From Bacteroidales bacterium (GTDB lineage Bacteria > Bacteroidota > Bacteroidia > Bacteroidales > UBA3663), in NCBI GenBank assembly GCA_017449065.1, contig JAFSKF010000035.1, positions 1-42,455 on the forward strand: a stretch of 42,455 nucleotides of DNA, given 5' to 3'. The translations under genes and the position numbers were made by a program. The notes beneath the pieces were generated by a model, which saw only the letters and a list, made by a program, of their open reading frames with translations, had not been told where the DNA came from and searched no databases. Below, in pieces: positions 25,440 to 34,416 of this stretch (positions are counted from its first letter, which is position 1; every line of letters starts with the position of its first letter).

Positions 25440-25496
25440 AATTGTATTTCTTATTATGTTTAATGTTTGATATTGCACGAACTTGGCAGAAGTCGG

Positions 25497-28400
25497 TTAG
25501 AACTGGATGTTCACACCTACAGAGAATGTGCGTGCACGTGGGTAAGGACCGTTATCGATACGGGCACCATAGGTGGAAAGCGGCACCTCAGGATCCAGAC
25601 CCTTGTAGTCGGTGATGGTGAACACGTTCTCAACCTGTCCGTAGAGGTTCAGGGCAGAAACGCCGACGTTCTTCATCCAAGCCTGATCGAAACGATAGGA
25701 GAGCTTGATGTACTTGCACTTCAAGTAAGAACCGTCTTCGACGAAATAGGTGCTCATACGGGTTTCGTTGTTGTCATCGACCGTCGTCAGCGCCGGAATC
25801 GAAGAACTGGTGTTCTCAGGTGTCCATGCTTTCAGCACATCCTTTCCGCGGTTGGTGTAAAGGTTTCCGTAGGTCATGAACTCAAGCTGCTTGCGAGTGC
25901 CGTTGTAGATATCGAAACCGAACTCACCCGAGAAGAAGGTCGAAAGCGTCCAGTTCTTGTAGTTGGCAGTAAGCGTTACGCCCAAACCGAAGTCCGGATT
26001 CGGATCGCCTATGATGCAGCGGTCAGACTCATCAACCACACCGTCGCCGGTGATATCGCGATAACGGAGTCGGCCAACGCCCTTGCCTTCCTGGATGGCG
26101 TGGTTGCTTACTTCGTCGGCATTCTGGAAGATACCGTCGTTGACGTAGCCGTAGTAAACGCCCATAGGCTGGCCTTCAATGAGGCGGAAGTCGCCACCGA
26201 TGACGCTTACTTCATCGTTCAGTTTCACCAGTTCGTTGCGATACATAGAGAGGTTGAAATTGCCTTCCCATGAGAAATCGCCGTATTCAGGAGAGTGGTA
26301 GCCGATGTTCATTTCGAAACCGTGGTTCTTCATTTCGCCCGTATTCATGAACTTGGCGGCATTCTCGCCGGCAACAGAAAGTACCGGAGGAATGGTGATC
26401 ATGTCTTCGGTATTCTTCCAGTAGTAGTCGAGACCCAGACTGACAGCACCACCGAAGAGGTAGGCATCGATACCGATATTGGTCTGTGTGGTGGTTTCCC
26501 ACTTCAGATCCGGATTACCTGTAGTGGCAACCTTGATACCGCTTACAACACCCGTGTTGGTTCCGTTGAGGTCGTAGGCTCCGTTGCCGAGATCGTAGGC
26601 ATAGGTACTGAAGGCAGCATAGTTGTTGCTGATGGCCGAGTTGCCGTTTTGGCCCCAAGCAGCGCGGATCTTCAGGTTCTCAACCACTTTGTTCTTTGGC
26701 CAGAACTTCTCTTCGCTGATACGCCAGGCGCCAGAGAAAGCCGGGAAGACACCCGAGTTGTTATCCTTCGACAGACGGGAAGTCTGATCGCGGCGCAGAG
26801 TGGCCGACAAAAGATAACGGTCGGCGAAGTTGTAGTCGATCTTGCCGAAGAGCGAGAACAGTGCCCATTCCTGCTTGCCGCCTCCGTTGGTCATAGTGCC
26901 CGAACCTGAGCCGATCTGCATATAGTCGGCATCCTCGAAAGCATAGTCCTTACGTGTTGCTGAAAGATCCTGGAACGTATATTTAATTGCTTCGGAACCT
27001 GCCAAAACGGTGAAATGGTGACGTGTGGAAATATCGAACAGATAGTTGGCGGTGTTGGTCCATGTCCAGGTGTTGCCTTCGCCATAGCTGCTGCTGACGG
27101 CACGGTTGGCAGAATCGTCGGTGGCACGGACATTGCGGGTCAGCGACTTGTTCAGATACTGGACGTGCTCGATACCGATGTTGCTCTTCAGGGTCAGACC
27201 CTTCACAGGCATCACGTCAAGATAGGCGTTGCCAAAGATGCGCCAGGAAGTATTTTGGTTGTCGCGTGCGTTATAGAGGGTCTGCACAGGGTTCTCGATG
27301 TCGGAACCCAACATAGCTACAGGATCGGCAAACACGCCGTCGGAAGCATATACCGGAATAGCCGGATGCTGGCGCATAGCGGTGTAAGGAATACCACGAT
27401 CACCGTTGGTGTCGGCTCCGCGATTGTCCCACTTGGCAATCATCAGGTTTTCGCCCACGCGTATGTATTTATTATAGTTGTAAGTAGAGTTCACACGAGC
27501 TGAAATACGCTTATAGAAGGTTTCGTCCATCAAACCGTTCTGGTTGATGTAGTTGCCCGAGAACAGGTACGAACCTTTGTCGGATGCATTCGAAATGCTG
27601 GCGGTGAGGTTCTGGGTCCAGGCTGAGCTATAAACCTTATCCTGCCAGTTGGTGTTGGCTGTATTGAAACCGTTGATGGAGCTAACCAGTTGCGGAGTAG
27701 CACCTGTTCCATAGAGGGAAGCTGCGGCAGTAGGAGCGATGCCGTCATTCTGTGCAGCCTGCCAGTAAGCCTTTCCCCATTGTGCGGCTGAAAGCATATC
27801 GTAGCTCTTGGCAATGGTCTGATAGGCAGCATTGTAGCCCACATTGATATTCATTTTGCCTTCCTTGCCCTTTTTGGTGGTAATGATGATGACACCATTG
27901 GCAGCGCGGCTACCATAGATAGAAGCCGAAGAGGCATCTTTCAATACCTGAATGCTCTCGATGTCGGCCGAGTTCAAGGAACTGAGGTTCTCGTTGGTTG
28001 CCACACCATCGATCACATAAAGAGGATCGCAGGCGTTTACCGTACTCATACCGCGCACGCGGATGGTGGAATTGCTGCCGCCTGGTGCTGCATCGGTAAC
28101 GATTTCAACACCGGCCAGCTTGCCCTGCATGGAGTTCAGCATGTTAGGATCGCTCTCGCTGACAGGAGCTTTCATGTCCATCACGGCAACAGCGCCCGTC
28201 AAGTCGGCTTTACGCTGCACCTGATAACCCGTCACAACCACCTCCGAAAGGTCTGTGACGTTGTCTTTCATTGTAATCTGCATTCCGTTGGAGGCCGGCA
28301 TTTCTACGGTTTCGTAGCCAATGTACGAGAAGACAAGCGTCTTGCCGGGTGCGACCTTCAGGTGGAAGACACCGTCGTAGTCAGTAATCGTTCCGTTGGA

Positions 28401-28544
28401 GGTGCCCTTTTCCATAACGGTGGCGCCAATAACCGTCTCTCCTGTAGGATCAACGACTGTGCCGCTGATCTCGCTCTGCGCGTACAATAGCGTACTCGCG
28501 AGTAGGAGTGCAAAACTCAGAAACATTTTCTTAAGTTGTTCCAT
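25497..28544 (-). CDS. SusC-like TonB-dependent outer-membrane transporter
   Basis: 1015 residues with a signal peptide (ends LYAQ), a carboxypeptidase-regulatory-like domain (ISGTVVDPTGETVIGATV), plug motifs VVVTGYQVQRKADLTGAV, IRVRGMSTVNACDPLYVIDG and ANGVIIITTKKGKEG, then a barrel ending SVGVNIQF. First gene of susC-susD-glycan-binding operon. Its promoter carries operator site B. It resembles the SusC at 646-3753 in domain order and motifs but they are clearly diverged paralogues, which may import different fructan sizes or linkages. Confidence 0.96.
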   Translation of the reverse strand: MEQLKKMFLSFALLLASTLLYAQSEISGTVVDPTGETVIGATVMEKGTSNGTITDYDGVFHLKVAPGKTLVFSYIGYETVEMPASNGMQITMKDNVTDLSEVVVTGYQVQRKADLTGAVAVMDMKAPVSESDPNMLNSMQGKLAGVEIVTDAAPGGSNSTIRVRGMSTVNACDPLYVIDGVATNENLSSLNSADIESIQVLKDASSASIYGSRAANGVIIITTKKGKEGKMNINVGYNAAYQTIAKSYDMLSAAQWGKAYWQAAQNDGIAPTAAASLYGTGATPQLVSSINGFNTANTNWQDKVYSSAWTQNLTASISNASDKGSYLFSGNYINQNGLMDETFYKRISARVNSTYNYNKYIRVGENLMIAKWDNRGADTNGDRGIPYTAMRQHPAIPVYASDGVFADPVAMLGSDIENPVQTLYNARDNQNTSWRIFGNAYLDVMPVKGLTLKSNIGIEHVQYLNKSLTRNVRATDDSANRAVSSSYGEGNTWTWTNTANYLFDISTRHHFTVLAGSEAIKYTFQDLSATRKDYAFEDADYMQIGSGSGTMTNGGGKQEWALFSLFGKIDYNFADRYLLSATLRRDQTSRLSKDNNSGVFPAFSGAWRISEEKFWPKNKVVENLKIRAAWGQNGNSAISNNYAAFSTYAYDLGNGAYDLNGTNTGVVSGIKVATTGNPDLKWETTTQTNIGIDAYLFGGAVSLGLDYYWKNTEDMITIPPVLSVAGENAAKFMNTGEMKNHGFEMNIGYHSPEYGDFSWEGNFNLSMYRNELVKLNDEVSVIGGDFRLIEGQPMGVYYGYVNDGIFQNADEVSNHAIQEGKGVGRLRYRDITGDGVVDESDRCIIGDPNPDFGLGVTLTANYKNWTLSTFFSGEFGFDIYNGTRKQLEFMTYGNLYTNRGKDVLKAWTPENTSSSIPALTTVDDNNETRMSTYFVEDGSYLKCKYIKLSYRFDQAWMKNVGVSALNLYGQVENVFTITDYKGLDPEVPLSTYGARIDNGPYPRARTFSVGVNIQF

Positions 28545-28590
28545 TGTCGATTAGATTTAATATTAGTACTCTGCTTTTTGAATTTTGCCG

Positions 28591-28687
28591 CAAAGTTATC
28601 GCTTGCATTCCCCTTGGGTGTTAAAAAATCGTTCATTCCTCAAAAAAAATGTTTCAATGTAACATTTTTGCGATGGAATGAACGATT
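28591..28687 (-). promoter_or_regulatory. Promoter of susC (28544) with shared fructan operator, site B
   Basis: Minus-strand -7 box TAACTTTG at 28598-28591. TCGTTCA at 28629-28635 lies 38 bp from the box start; AAAAATGTT, TCAATG and TAACA follow to 28664. An additional perfect 13-bp inverted repeat encloses the site: AATCGTTCATTCC (28627-28639) and GGAATGAACGATT (28675-28687). The region also lies directly downstream of the intact regulator gene (ends 28716). Confidence 0.78.
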
Positions 28688-28715
28688 ATTTTTAAAAAGA
28701 AATCTCGGTTCTGTG

Positions 28716-30281
28716 CTATCCTCGGGCTTCTCCGGGCACCATACCATATTCTTCTTTGAAGCATTTGGTGAAGTAGCTGGGTGCTGTGAATCCGACAGCG
28801 TAAGCCACTTCGCTGACACTCATGTCGGTGGTGATCAGCAGCTGGTAGGCACGTTTCAGGCGGGCGCTGCGCAACAGTTCGACAGGCGATGATCCGGTGA
28901 TGGATTTCACTTTGCGGTAAAGCTGCACACGACTGAGATTCATATCGGCGGCCAGATCTTCGACGCTGACGTCACTATTTTCCAGACGGGATTCGACCAC
29001 CTCTTTGAACCGGGTGATGAAGAAAGAGATGGCAGCCGGTTCGTTTTCATCCGCTTCGTCGGTCGGTTCCTGTTCCGACTCTACGGGTTGGGTGGCAGTT
29101 TCTGGTCGGTTCGGCATATCTTCCGGCTTCATGTTCCATAACGTATTCACCACACGTTCCTTTTGCATCGCGATTTTGCGGAGGTGGTAGCGATACAGCA
29201 AGACCAGCGTGATGATCAGCAAGGCTATCACTCCGAAGAACATTCCGCTGATGATGCGCTGGGTGTCTAACTGCCGGAGGTAGTGGTCGGTGCGTTCGTG
29301 CAGGCGGTCTAGGTAATCTGTCTGTCGCAGGGTCTCTTCAGCTTGCATCAGAATAACCCGGGCGTTCTCTTGGGTGACGAGTGCCGACATCAGCCGCACT
29401 TCCTTTTCGTAGGGTTTGTCTTCCAGGATGCTGACAGCAAGGTCGAGCAGGCGGTCTCCATGCGTGGGATAGATATAGGTGGCGTCCAGAATGGAATCGC
29501 GCACCAGCTGGATGCCGCCGCCTTCGCCGGGAAGTCCGTCGATGCCGCAGAAGTAGGGTAGTTTCGGGTTCTTGCCGGAAGCGCGTTCTCCTTTTTCTAT
29601 ATACGCGCGACGCGCGCCCATAGCCATACGGTCGTTCTGCCCGAAGACGAAATCGACAGCAGCAGGTTGCTGCTCAAGCCACAGTTGCGTGGCGAGGTAG
29701 GCACTCTGCTCCGTCCAGTCGCCCTGCAGGGTATCCACGATTTCGATGCCGGGATATTGGCACAAGGCATCCGTAAAACCTCGGTGGCGGTCGATGGCAG
29801 GAGAGGAGCCGTTCAGGCCCATCACCTCCAGCACGCGTCCCTGAAAGTTCAGCCGGTGGGCAACGTATTCGCCCATCACTTTCCCCATTTCGTAGTTGTC
29901 GGCGCTGATGAAGGCAGTATATTTTTCGGAGTTCGTCTTACGTTCGAAGACGATGACGGGAATGCCGCTGTCGTAGGCGCGGTCGATGGCGGGCGAGATG
30001 GTCTGCACCTGATTCGGGGCGACAATCAGCAGGTCGATGCCGATTCGGAGGAGGCTGTCAATCTGCTGCACCTGACGTTCGTCGCTGTCGTAGGCAGCGG
30101 CAAAAAGCAGATCTACATCGTTGCGGAGATAGGCGCCCATGCGCAACTCGCTGTTTTGCTTTTCGCGCCAGATGTCGGCAGAACATTGCGAAACGCCAAT
30201 GGTGTAGTGGGGCTGTTGTTCGCTACACCCTATGCAAAGAAGCAAGGGCAAAAGAAACAATAATATGAGAGGCTTTTGCAT
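28716..30281 (-). CDS. Transmembrane sugar sensor fused to AraC-family regulator
   Basis: 521 residues from ATG 30281 (the upstream TTG extension is not a signal peptide). Order: signal/lipobox-like start (LLLCIGC), periplasmic type I sugar-binding domain (about 25-330: HYTIGVSQCSADIWREKQN, GIDLLIVAPNQVQTI, FVFGQNDRMAMGARRA), coiled stretch, membrane helix (about 343-367), cytoplasmic linker, AraC domain (VEDLAADMNLSRVQLYRKVK, VSEVAYAVGFTAPSYFTKCF). Hybrid two-component sensors of Bacteroides fructan loci have a similar sensor and AraC end but with histidine kinase and receiver between; both are absent here. Likely signal fructose (inference). Divergent from the GH32 operon. Confidence 0.92.
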   Translation of the reverse strand: MQKPLILLFLLPLLLCIGCSEQQPHYTIGVSQCSADIWREKQNSELRMGAYLRNDVDLLFAAAYDSDERQVQQIDSLLRIGIDLLIVAPNQVQTISPAIDRAYDSGIPVIVFERKTNSEKYTAFISADNYEMGKVMGEYVAHRLNFQGRVLEVMGLNGSSPAIDRHRGFTDALCQYPGIEIVDTLQGDWTEQSAYLATQLWLEQQPAAVDFVFGQNDRMAMGARRAYIEKGERASGKNPKLPYFCGIDGLPGEGGGIQLVRDSILDATYIYPTHGDRLLDLAVSILEDKPYEKEVRLMSALVTQENARVILMQAEETLRQTDYLDRLHERTDHYLRQLDTQRIISGMFFGVIALLIITLVLLYRYHLRKIAMQKERVVNTLWNMKPEDMPNRPETATQPVESEQEPTDEADENEPAAISFFITRFKEVVESRLENSDVSVEDLAADMNLSRVQLYRKVKSITGSSPVELLRSARLKRAYQLLITTDMSVSEVAYAVGFTAPSYFTKCFKEEYGMVPGEARG

Positions 30282-30357
30282 TTTCACGAATAGGTTAGAC
30301 TTTCGGCAGGCAAAGTTAGAAATTAAATCGGGAAAAATCAAAAAAGACCGCGAAAAA

Positions 30358-30452
30358 ACGTTCAAAGGGTGAAAAAAAAGTTAAGTTGAACGTTTTTTAT
30401 TAGTATTTGCATCAATTTTTTTAGTGCGTGCAGATATATTTCCCTACCTTTG
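30358..30452 (+). promoter_or_regulatory. Promoter of GH32-MFS-fructokinase operon with operator-like inverted repeat, site D
   Basis: TACCTTTG at 30445-30452 is the -7 box, 36 bp before the ATG. Upstream lies ACGTTCA (30358-30364), nine bases, AAAAAAGTT, and TGAACGT (30387-30393), so CGTTCA and TGAACG form an inverted repeat related to sites A to C. The distance to the -7 box is 21 bp longer than in those sites, about two helical turns. It sits between the divergent regulator and GH32 genes. Confidence 0.55.
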
Positions 30453-30487
30453 CGACAGAAAATTTCAATCAACCAAAAACAAATAGC

Positions 30488-32173
30488 ATGAAAAAAGTAG
30501 TATTGGCCATGATGATGATGCTGTCACTTGCCGGAACCGGAGTTTCAGCTCAAGAGACCCCACAGATTTTAGGAGCCAGCCACGCGATGCTGCGCGAGCC
30601 AGTGAGCAAACGTTACCTGCTGCTTCCTGTGCAGGAACGCGAGGAGAATGCAAGTATCAAGGTGATAGCAGGCGGACAGACGGTGCAGGAACTGAACGTT
30701 CGTCTTGCCGTCGATAAGGTGGACTATTACGTGCCGCTGGATGTGCAGCGCTTTGGAGCCAAGGACCTGTTGCTCGACATTACCTTCCACGGAGACCGCC
30801 GTTTCACCGGCGCTATGAAAGACTTCCTCTGCTGGCGCGAAATGAAGCAGTCCGATACGTTCGATACTGCCAACCGCGAACGTTACCGTCCGCAGTATCA
30901 CCATACCCCGCTCTATGGTTGGATGAACGATCCGAACGGTATGTTCTATAAGGATGGCGTTTATCACCTGTATTATCAGTATAATCCCTACGGTTCCATG
31001 TGGGAGAATATGACTTGGGGGCATTCCACCAGCCGCGACCTGATTCATTGGGAGGCTCAACCGATAGCTATCGAACCCGATGCTTTGGGTGCTATTTTCA
31101 GCGGATCGTGCGTGGTGGATAAACGCAACGGTCAGGTGGTGGCAATGTACACTTCGGCAGGCAAAAGCCAGGTGCAGTCGATTGCTTTCTCGAAAGACAA
31201 CGGACAGACCTTCGAGAAGTTCAGCGGCAATCCGGTGCTGACAAGTTCGGAAGAGGACTTCCGCGATCCGAAAGTCTTCTGGAATCCGGAAATTCAGAAG
31301 TGGAACCTCATTCTGGCTGTAGGTCAGGAGATGCGGATCTACACATCGGCCGATATGAAATCTTGGAACTACGAGAGCTCCTTCGGTAAGGAACTGGGTT
31401 GCCACGATGGCGTATGGGAGTGCCCGGACCTGATGAAACTGCAAGTACGGGGCACCGACAAGCAGAAGTGGCTGCTGATCTGCAATATCAATCCGGGCGG
31501 TCCTTTCGGCGGTAGTGCCACACAGTATTTCGTGGGCGACTTCGACGGACACAAGTTTACCTGCGAACATCAGGACACCCGCTGGATGGATTATGGCAAA
31601 GACCACTATGCTACCGTCACCTTCGACAATGCTCCCGACGGACGTCGCATCGCATTGGCGTGGATGTCGAACTGGCAGTATGCCAACCAGGTGCCGACCA
31701 AGCAGTTCCGTTCGGCCAACTCGCTGCCGCGCGACCTTGACCTCTTCGAATATGAAGGTCAGACCTACTGTGGCGTGACTCCATCGCGCGAAGTGGATGC
31801 CCTGCGAGGCAAAGTCGTGAAGAAACTGCCTAAGACGTGCGAGATTGTGGTGGATGTGAAGACAACCACCGAAATCACCCTCACCAATTCGTTGGGCGAA
31901 CAGGTGGTGATGAGGTACGATGTGCAGCAGAACACGTTCTCAATGGATCGCACACGCACCTACGCCAGCTTCAGCGAGGCATTCCCCAGTGTAACTACGG
32001 CTCCTGTGTATGGCAGCATCCGGCAGTTGCGCATCTTTATCGACAACTGCAGCATCGAGGCTTTCGATGCCGAAGGACGCCTTTCGATGACCAATCTGAT
32101 CTTCCCTGCCGAGCCTTACAATAATGTCAAGGTGACAGGCGGCAAGGCGACCATCTACGAAATATCGGAATAA
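30488..32173 (+). CDS. GH32 fructan beta-fructosidase (levanase/inulinase type)
   Basis: 561 residues from ATG 30488, following the TSS predicted from the -7 box. Signal peptide (ends VSAQ), an N-terminal DUF4980-like domain (about 25-120), the five-bladed GH32 domain and a C-terminal beta-sandwich. All catalytic motifs are canonical: WMNDPNG (145-151, nucleophile D148), RDP (259-261), and the acid/base in WECPDL (E311). It releases fructose from fructans; exo-action is likely from similarity to SacC/FruA types but linkage preference cannot be read. First gene of the operon with fructose importer and fructokinase. Confidence 0.94.
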   Translation: MKKVVLAMMMMLSLAGTGVSAQETPQILGASHAMLREPVSKRYLLLPVQEREENASIKVIAGGQTVQELNVRLAVDKVDYYVPLDVQRFGAKDLLLDITFHGDRRFTGAMKDFLCWREMKQSDTFDTANRERYRPQYHHTPLYGWMNDPNGMFYKDGVYHLYYQYNPYGSMWENMTWGHSTSRDLIHWEAQPIAIEPDALGAIFSGSCVVDKRNGQVVAMYTSAGKSQVQSIAFSKDNGQTFEKFSGNPVLTSSEEDFRDPKVFWNPEIQKWNLILAVGQEMRIYTSADMKSWNYESSFGKELGCHDGVWECPDLMKLQVRGTDKQKWLLICNINPGGPFGGSATQYFVGDFDGHKFTCEHQDTRWMDYGKDHYATVTFDNAPDGRRIALAWMSNWQYANQVPTKQFRSANSLPRDLDLFEYEGQTYCGVTPSREVDALRGKVVKKLPKTCEIVVDVKTTTEITLTNSLGEQVVMRYDVQQNTFSMDRTRTYASFSEAFPSVTTAPVYGSIRQLRIFIDNCSIEAFDAEGRLSMTNLIFPAEPYNNVKVTGGKATIYEISE

Positions 32174-32201
32174 ACGGAATAACAACTAAAGAAATACTAC
32201 T

Positions 32202-33365
32202 ATGGCAGACAACAAGAACAAATCCATCTATTTGGTTCCCGTCATGCTGTGCTTCTTCTGCATGGGATTCGTGGATCTGGTGGGCATTGCATCCAATTAT
32301 GTTAAGGAAGACCTGCAGCTCAGCGACTCGGTGGCTAACATATTCCCTTCGCTGGTGTTCTTCTGGTTCCTCATCTTCTCGGTGCCGACCGGCATGCTGA
32401 TGAACAAGATTGGCCGGAAGAAGACCGTATTGCTGTCGCTCGTCGTTACCGTAATCTCTCTGTTTATCCCGCTGTTGGGCTATTCGTTTGGCGTGATGCT
32501 GGTGGCTTTCTCGCTGTTGGGCATCGGTAACGCACTCATGCAGACCAGCATCAATCCTTTGGCGATGCTGATCATTGGCGATAAGAACCTGGCTTCGACC
32601 CTTACTTTCGGTCAGTTCGTGAAAGCCATAGCCTCTTTTCTGGCTCCTTATCTGGCTATGTGGGGTGCCACGCAGGTGATGCCTTCCATGGGCTACGACT
32701 GGCGCGTGCTCTTCCTCGTCTATTTCATTGTAGGCTTGTTGGCTACGGCTCTGCTTTGGGCAACTCCAATTCACGAGGAGATGATTGCCGGCAAATCGTC
32801 GTCCTTCATGGACTGCCTGCGTCTGTTGGGCAAACCGATTGTGCTGCTCTCGTTCCTGGCTATCATGTGCCACGTGGGCATCGATGTGGGGACGAATACC
32901 ACAGCGCCCAAACTGCTCATCGAACGTGTGGGTATGTCGCTCAATGAGGCTGCTTTCGCCACCTCTCTCTACTTTATATTTCGTACCATCGGTGCGCTGA
33001 CCGGATCGTTCTTCCTGCGCATCATGAAGACCCGCTGGTTCTTTATCATCAGCGTGGTGCTGATGGCGGCTTCTATGGCGCTGATGTTTGGCGGAGAGTC
33101 GAAGGAAATGCTCTACGTTGCTATCGCTCTGGTGGGCTACGGCAACTCGAACATATTCTCGATGGCATTCTCGGAGGCGTTGCTCTCGGTGCCCGACAAG
33201 CAGAACGAGGTTTCGGGTCTGATGATTATGGGCCTGTTTGGCGGAACGATTTTCCCGCTTGTGATGGGCTTGATGAGCGATGCGATGGGTCAGGCTGGAG
33301 CCGTTGCTGTTATGGCAGTAGGTGTCGTCTACCTGTTCACTTACATGAAACAAATCAAAAACTGA
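32202..33365 (+). CDS. MFS sugar transporter, likely fructose importer
   Basis: 387 residues with about 12 hydrophobic segments and no signal peptide. The MFS motif A between helices 2 and 3 reads GMLMNKIGRKKT. It resembles the FucP/GlcP-type hexose:H+ symporters of Bacteroidetes (FCMGFVDLVGIASNYVKEDL at the N-terminus). The gene lies 28 bp after the GH32 gene and 15 bp before the fructokinase gene, the same order as in Bacteroides fructan loci. Role: uptake of free fructose from the periplasm to the cytoplasm (inferred substrate). Confidence 0.92.
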   Translation: MADNKNKSIYLVPVMLCFFCMGFVDLVGIASNYVKEDLQLSDSVANIFPSLVFFWFLIFSVPTGMLMNKIGRKKTVLLSLVVTVISLFIPLLGYSFGVMLVAFSLLGIGNALMQTSINPLAMLIIGDKNLASTLTFGQFVKAIASFLAPYLAMWGATQVMPSMGYDWRVLFLVYFIVGLLATALLWATPIHEEMIAGKSSSFMDCLRLLGKPIVLLSFLAIMCHVGIDVGTNTTAPKLLIERVGMSLNEAAFATSLYFIFRTIGALTGSFFLRIMKTRWFFIISVVLMAASMALMFGGESKEMLYVAIALVGYGNSNIFSMAFSEALLSVPDKQNEVSGLMIMGLFGGTIFPLVMGLMSDAMGQAGAVAVMAVGVVYLFTYMKQIKN

Positions 33366-33380
33366 TAAAACACATAAACG

Positions 33381-34268
33381 ATGAAGAAGGATTTGATTAT
33401 CGGACTGGGCGAAGCATTATGGGACATGCTGCCCGAAGGAAAGAAACTGGGTGGTGCTCCGGCCAACTTTGCCTATCATGCCGGACAGTTCGGACTGAAC
33501 ACGATGGCCATTAGCGCCTTGGGCGAAGACAAGCTTGCCGACGAGACCATCGAGGCTTTGGAGAAGAACGGGCTGAAGTATCTGATGCCCCGTGTGCCAT
33601 ACGCAACGGGTACCGTGCAGGTGACGCTTACCGGCAATGGCATCCCTACCTACGAGATTAAGGAAAACGTGGCTTGGGACAATATTCCTTTCACGCCCGA
33701 GATTGCGGAAGTGGCTGCAAACTGCCGTGCCGTATGTTTCGGTTCTTTGGCCCAGCGCAATGTGGTGAGCCGTCAGACCATCCAGCGCTTCCTCGATGCT
33801 ACACCGGCCGACTGTATGAAGATCTGCGACATCAACCTGCGTCAGCAGTTCTTCAACAAAGAGATTCTGGAGGATTCGTTCCGACGCTGCAATGTCCTGA
33901 AGATCAACGACGAGGAGTTGGTAGTGGTGAGCCGTATGTTCGGTTATCAGGAACTGGACGATGCCAAGGTGTGCGAGCAGATTGTGAAGGAATACAATCT
34001 GAAGATGCTGGTGCTCACTTGCGGCACCAACGGCAGCTACGTCTTCACCGCTGACGGCAAGCGCTCTTTCCAGGATACGCCCAAGGTGGAAGTGGCCGAT
34101 ACGGTGGGAGCCGGCGATTCGTTCACGGGTTCGTTCTGTGCCGCCATCCTGAATGGCAAACCCATCGAGGAGGCACACCGCATCGCTGTTGAGGTTTCAG
34201 CATACGTCTGCACCCAGAACGGTGCGATGCCTAAATATCCGGCAGAACTGGTAGCTAAGGTAAAATAA
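33381..34268 (+). CDS. PfkB-family fructokinase
   Basis: 295 residues of the ribokinase/PfkB fold. N-terminal GLGEALWDMLPEGKKLGG with substrate-binding GGAPANFAYH, and the C-terminal PfkB signature DTVGAGDSFTGSF with the catalytic Asp. It phosphorylates fructose after import, feeding glycolysis. Third gene of the operon, followed by a hairpin. Assignment to fructokinase rather than another sugar kinase rests on the strong GGAPAN motif and on the GH32 and importer neighbours. Confidence 0.94.
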   Translation: MKKDLIIGLGEALWDMLPEGKKLGGAPANFAYHAGQFGLNTMAISALGEDKLADETIEALEKNGLKYLMPRVPYATGTVQVTLTGNGIPTYEIKENVAWDNIPFTPEIAEVAANCRAVCFGSLAQRNVVSRQTIQRFLDATPADCMKICDINLRQQFFNKEILEDSFRRCNVLKINDEELVVVSRMFGYQELDDAKVCEQIVKEYNLKMLVLTCGTNGSYVFTADGKRSFQDTPKVEVADTVGAGDSFTGSFCAAILNGKPIEEAHRIAVEVSAYVCTQNGAMPKYPAELVAKVK

Positions 34269-34282
34269 AATATTCTGATTGC

Positions 34283-34316
34283 TTCCGCCCCGTTGTCGAG
34301 AGATAGCGGGGCGGAA
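34283..34316 (+). terminator. Hairpin after the fructokinase gene
   Basis: TTCCGCCCCG (34283-34292) pairs perfectly with CGGGGCGGAA (34307-34316) over a 14-base loop, 15 bp after the stop codon. No long T-run follows, so it may be a weak terminator or an RNA-stabilising end. Confidence 0.65.
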
Positions 34317-34370
34317 ATGTGTATCATGCTTTTCCGAAAGGGTTCGGACGAAATTTTCTCCGTAATATTC

Positions 34371-34401
34371 TTGGAGGAGTGCCGAATTGTTAGTATCTTT
34401 G
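34371..34401 (+). promoter_or_regulatory. Promoter of the DMT transporter gene
   Basis: TTGG (34371) as a weak -33 element, about 20 bp spacer, and TATCTTTG at 34394-34401. The ATG at 34417 follows closely, so the leader is very short. Confidence 0.6.
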
Positions 34402-34416
34402 CGCAAAAAATTTGCG

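Noticed and set aside
32127..33353. 408-codon minus-strand frame opposite the MFS gene
   Set aside because: Extreme His/Gln/Arg content is typical of the antisense of a hydrophobic membrane protein.
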